From: an uncultured Flavobacteriaceae bacterium
GTDB lineage: Bacteria; Bacteroidota; Bacteroidia; Flavobacteriales; Flavobacteriaceae
Direction: 5' to 3'
Length of the DNA: 12,240 nt
Assembly: GCA_945788155.1 (NCBI GenBank)
Contig: CALZKX010000299.1
Location: forward strand, 1-12,240
In this document: piece after piece, positions 12,001 to 12,240 of the stretch
Layout of the letters: every line of letters begins with the position of its first letter
Position numbering within the stretch: position 1 is the first letter of the stretch
Translations under genes and position numbers: made by a program
Notes under the pieces: model-generated
Databases searched by the model: none
What the model saw: only the letters and a program-made list of their open reading frames with translations
What the model was told of the DNA's origin: nothing

Positions 12001-12071
12001 ATTCCTGCAAAGGCAGGAATCTATATTTAGTTTCAGACTTTCTATTGTGAGATTCCTGCCTTCGTAGGAAT
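12001..12071. repeat. Pair of ATTCCTGC hairpin repeats, right side of the DUF6090 block
   Basis: Hairpin 1 (12001-12020): ATTCCTGC, AAAG, GCAGGAAT. Hairpin 2 (12052-12071): ATTCCTGC, CTTC, GTAGGAAT, with one wobble pair. The second, with its TGAG prefix, matches 4391-4414 at 21 of 24 bases in direct orientation. It ends 1 nt before the nqrF stop codon. Confidence 0.6.
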
Positions 12072-12072
12072 T

Positions 12073-12240
12073 CTAACCTCCAAAGTCATCAAATCTAATA
12101 TGCTCGTCTGGAATACCAAAATCTTCTCCCATTTTTTGAACGGCTTGGTTCATTAATGGAGGTCCACAGAAATATAATTCTATATCTTCTGGAGACTCAT
12201 GATGATTCAAATAGTTATCTATCACACAATTATGAATAAA
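12073..12240 (-). CDS. nqrF: Na+-translocating NADH:quinone reductase subunit F, C-terminal end (5' part outside window)
   Basis: The last 55 residues of NqrF, the subunit that oxidises NADH and passes electrons via FAD and a 2Fe-2S centre into the Na+-pumping complex at the inner membrane. The signature YFCGPPLMNQAVQKMG (NADH-binding end of the reductase domain) and the C-terminus ending RFDDFGG are characteristic. The ferredoxin and FAD parts lie to the right, outside the window. Its usual companions, the 125-residue gene and apbE, are on the same strand but begin at 4347, ~7.7 kb further on. Confidence 0.95.
   Translation of the reverse strand, partial: FIHNCVIDNYLNHHESPEDIELYFCGPPLMNQAVQKMGEDFGIPDEHIRFDDFGG

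Overview
The window looks like chromosome of a marine-type Flavobacteriaceae (Bacteroidota). It is AT-rich, lacks Shine-Dalgarno sites, has TAnnTTTG-type -7 boxes, and carries typical Bacteroidota genes: an Nqr operon tail, an ApbE lipoprotein, GxxExxY and DUF6090-like proteins. No tRNA, rRNA, CRISPR array or transposase was seen.

Layout. At 1-485 is the 3' part of map (methionine aminopeptidase), followed 2 nt later by a small cupin gene and 14 nt after that by the first DUF6090-like membrane protein (820-1554). A GxxExxY gene (1711-2088) lies between two ~45-bp direct repeats, and the second repeat overlaps the GTG start of a SAM methyltransferase (2138-2902). A hairpin repeat separates this from the opposite-strand pair 3970-4347 and apbE (2976-3968). 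Both of these belong by function with the nqr operon, whose last gene nqrF ends at 12073 at the far edge of the window. The ~7.7 kb between them is filled mainly by plus-strand DUF6090-like genes and fragments.

This block is the unusual part. The window holds six full DUF6090-like paralogs (820, 4884, 7642, 8598, 9472, 10190). It also holds about nine truncated 'stubs' (4492, 4778, 7474, 7563, 8384, 8518, 9344, ~10938, 11017). All use the same opening module, close to ATGATTAAATTCTTTAG (MIKFFR). In the 7474-11052 stretch the units abut with no spacer: the stop codon of each full gene lies inside the start module of the next unit. Each stub keeps 5-29 codons of the common N-terminus and then runs into a palindromic repeat, and the repeat families differ from stub to stub. 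Several stubs remain open and end in an ATGA overlap with the next start. The full proteins share the N-terminal anchor and one transmembrane helix but have very different outer domains. This looks like an array that grows, shrinks and recombines at its 5' module; its function is unknown.

Within the array sits a small three-gene group: a coiled-coil/EF-hand-loop protein, a secreted M28 zinc aminopeptidase, and a 33-residue membrane peptide. A minus-strand TPR lipoprotein and two intrinsic terminators fill the space before nqrF.
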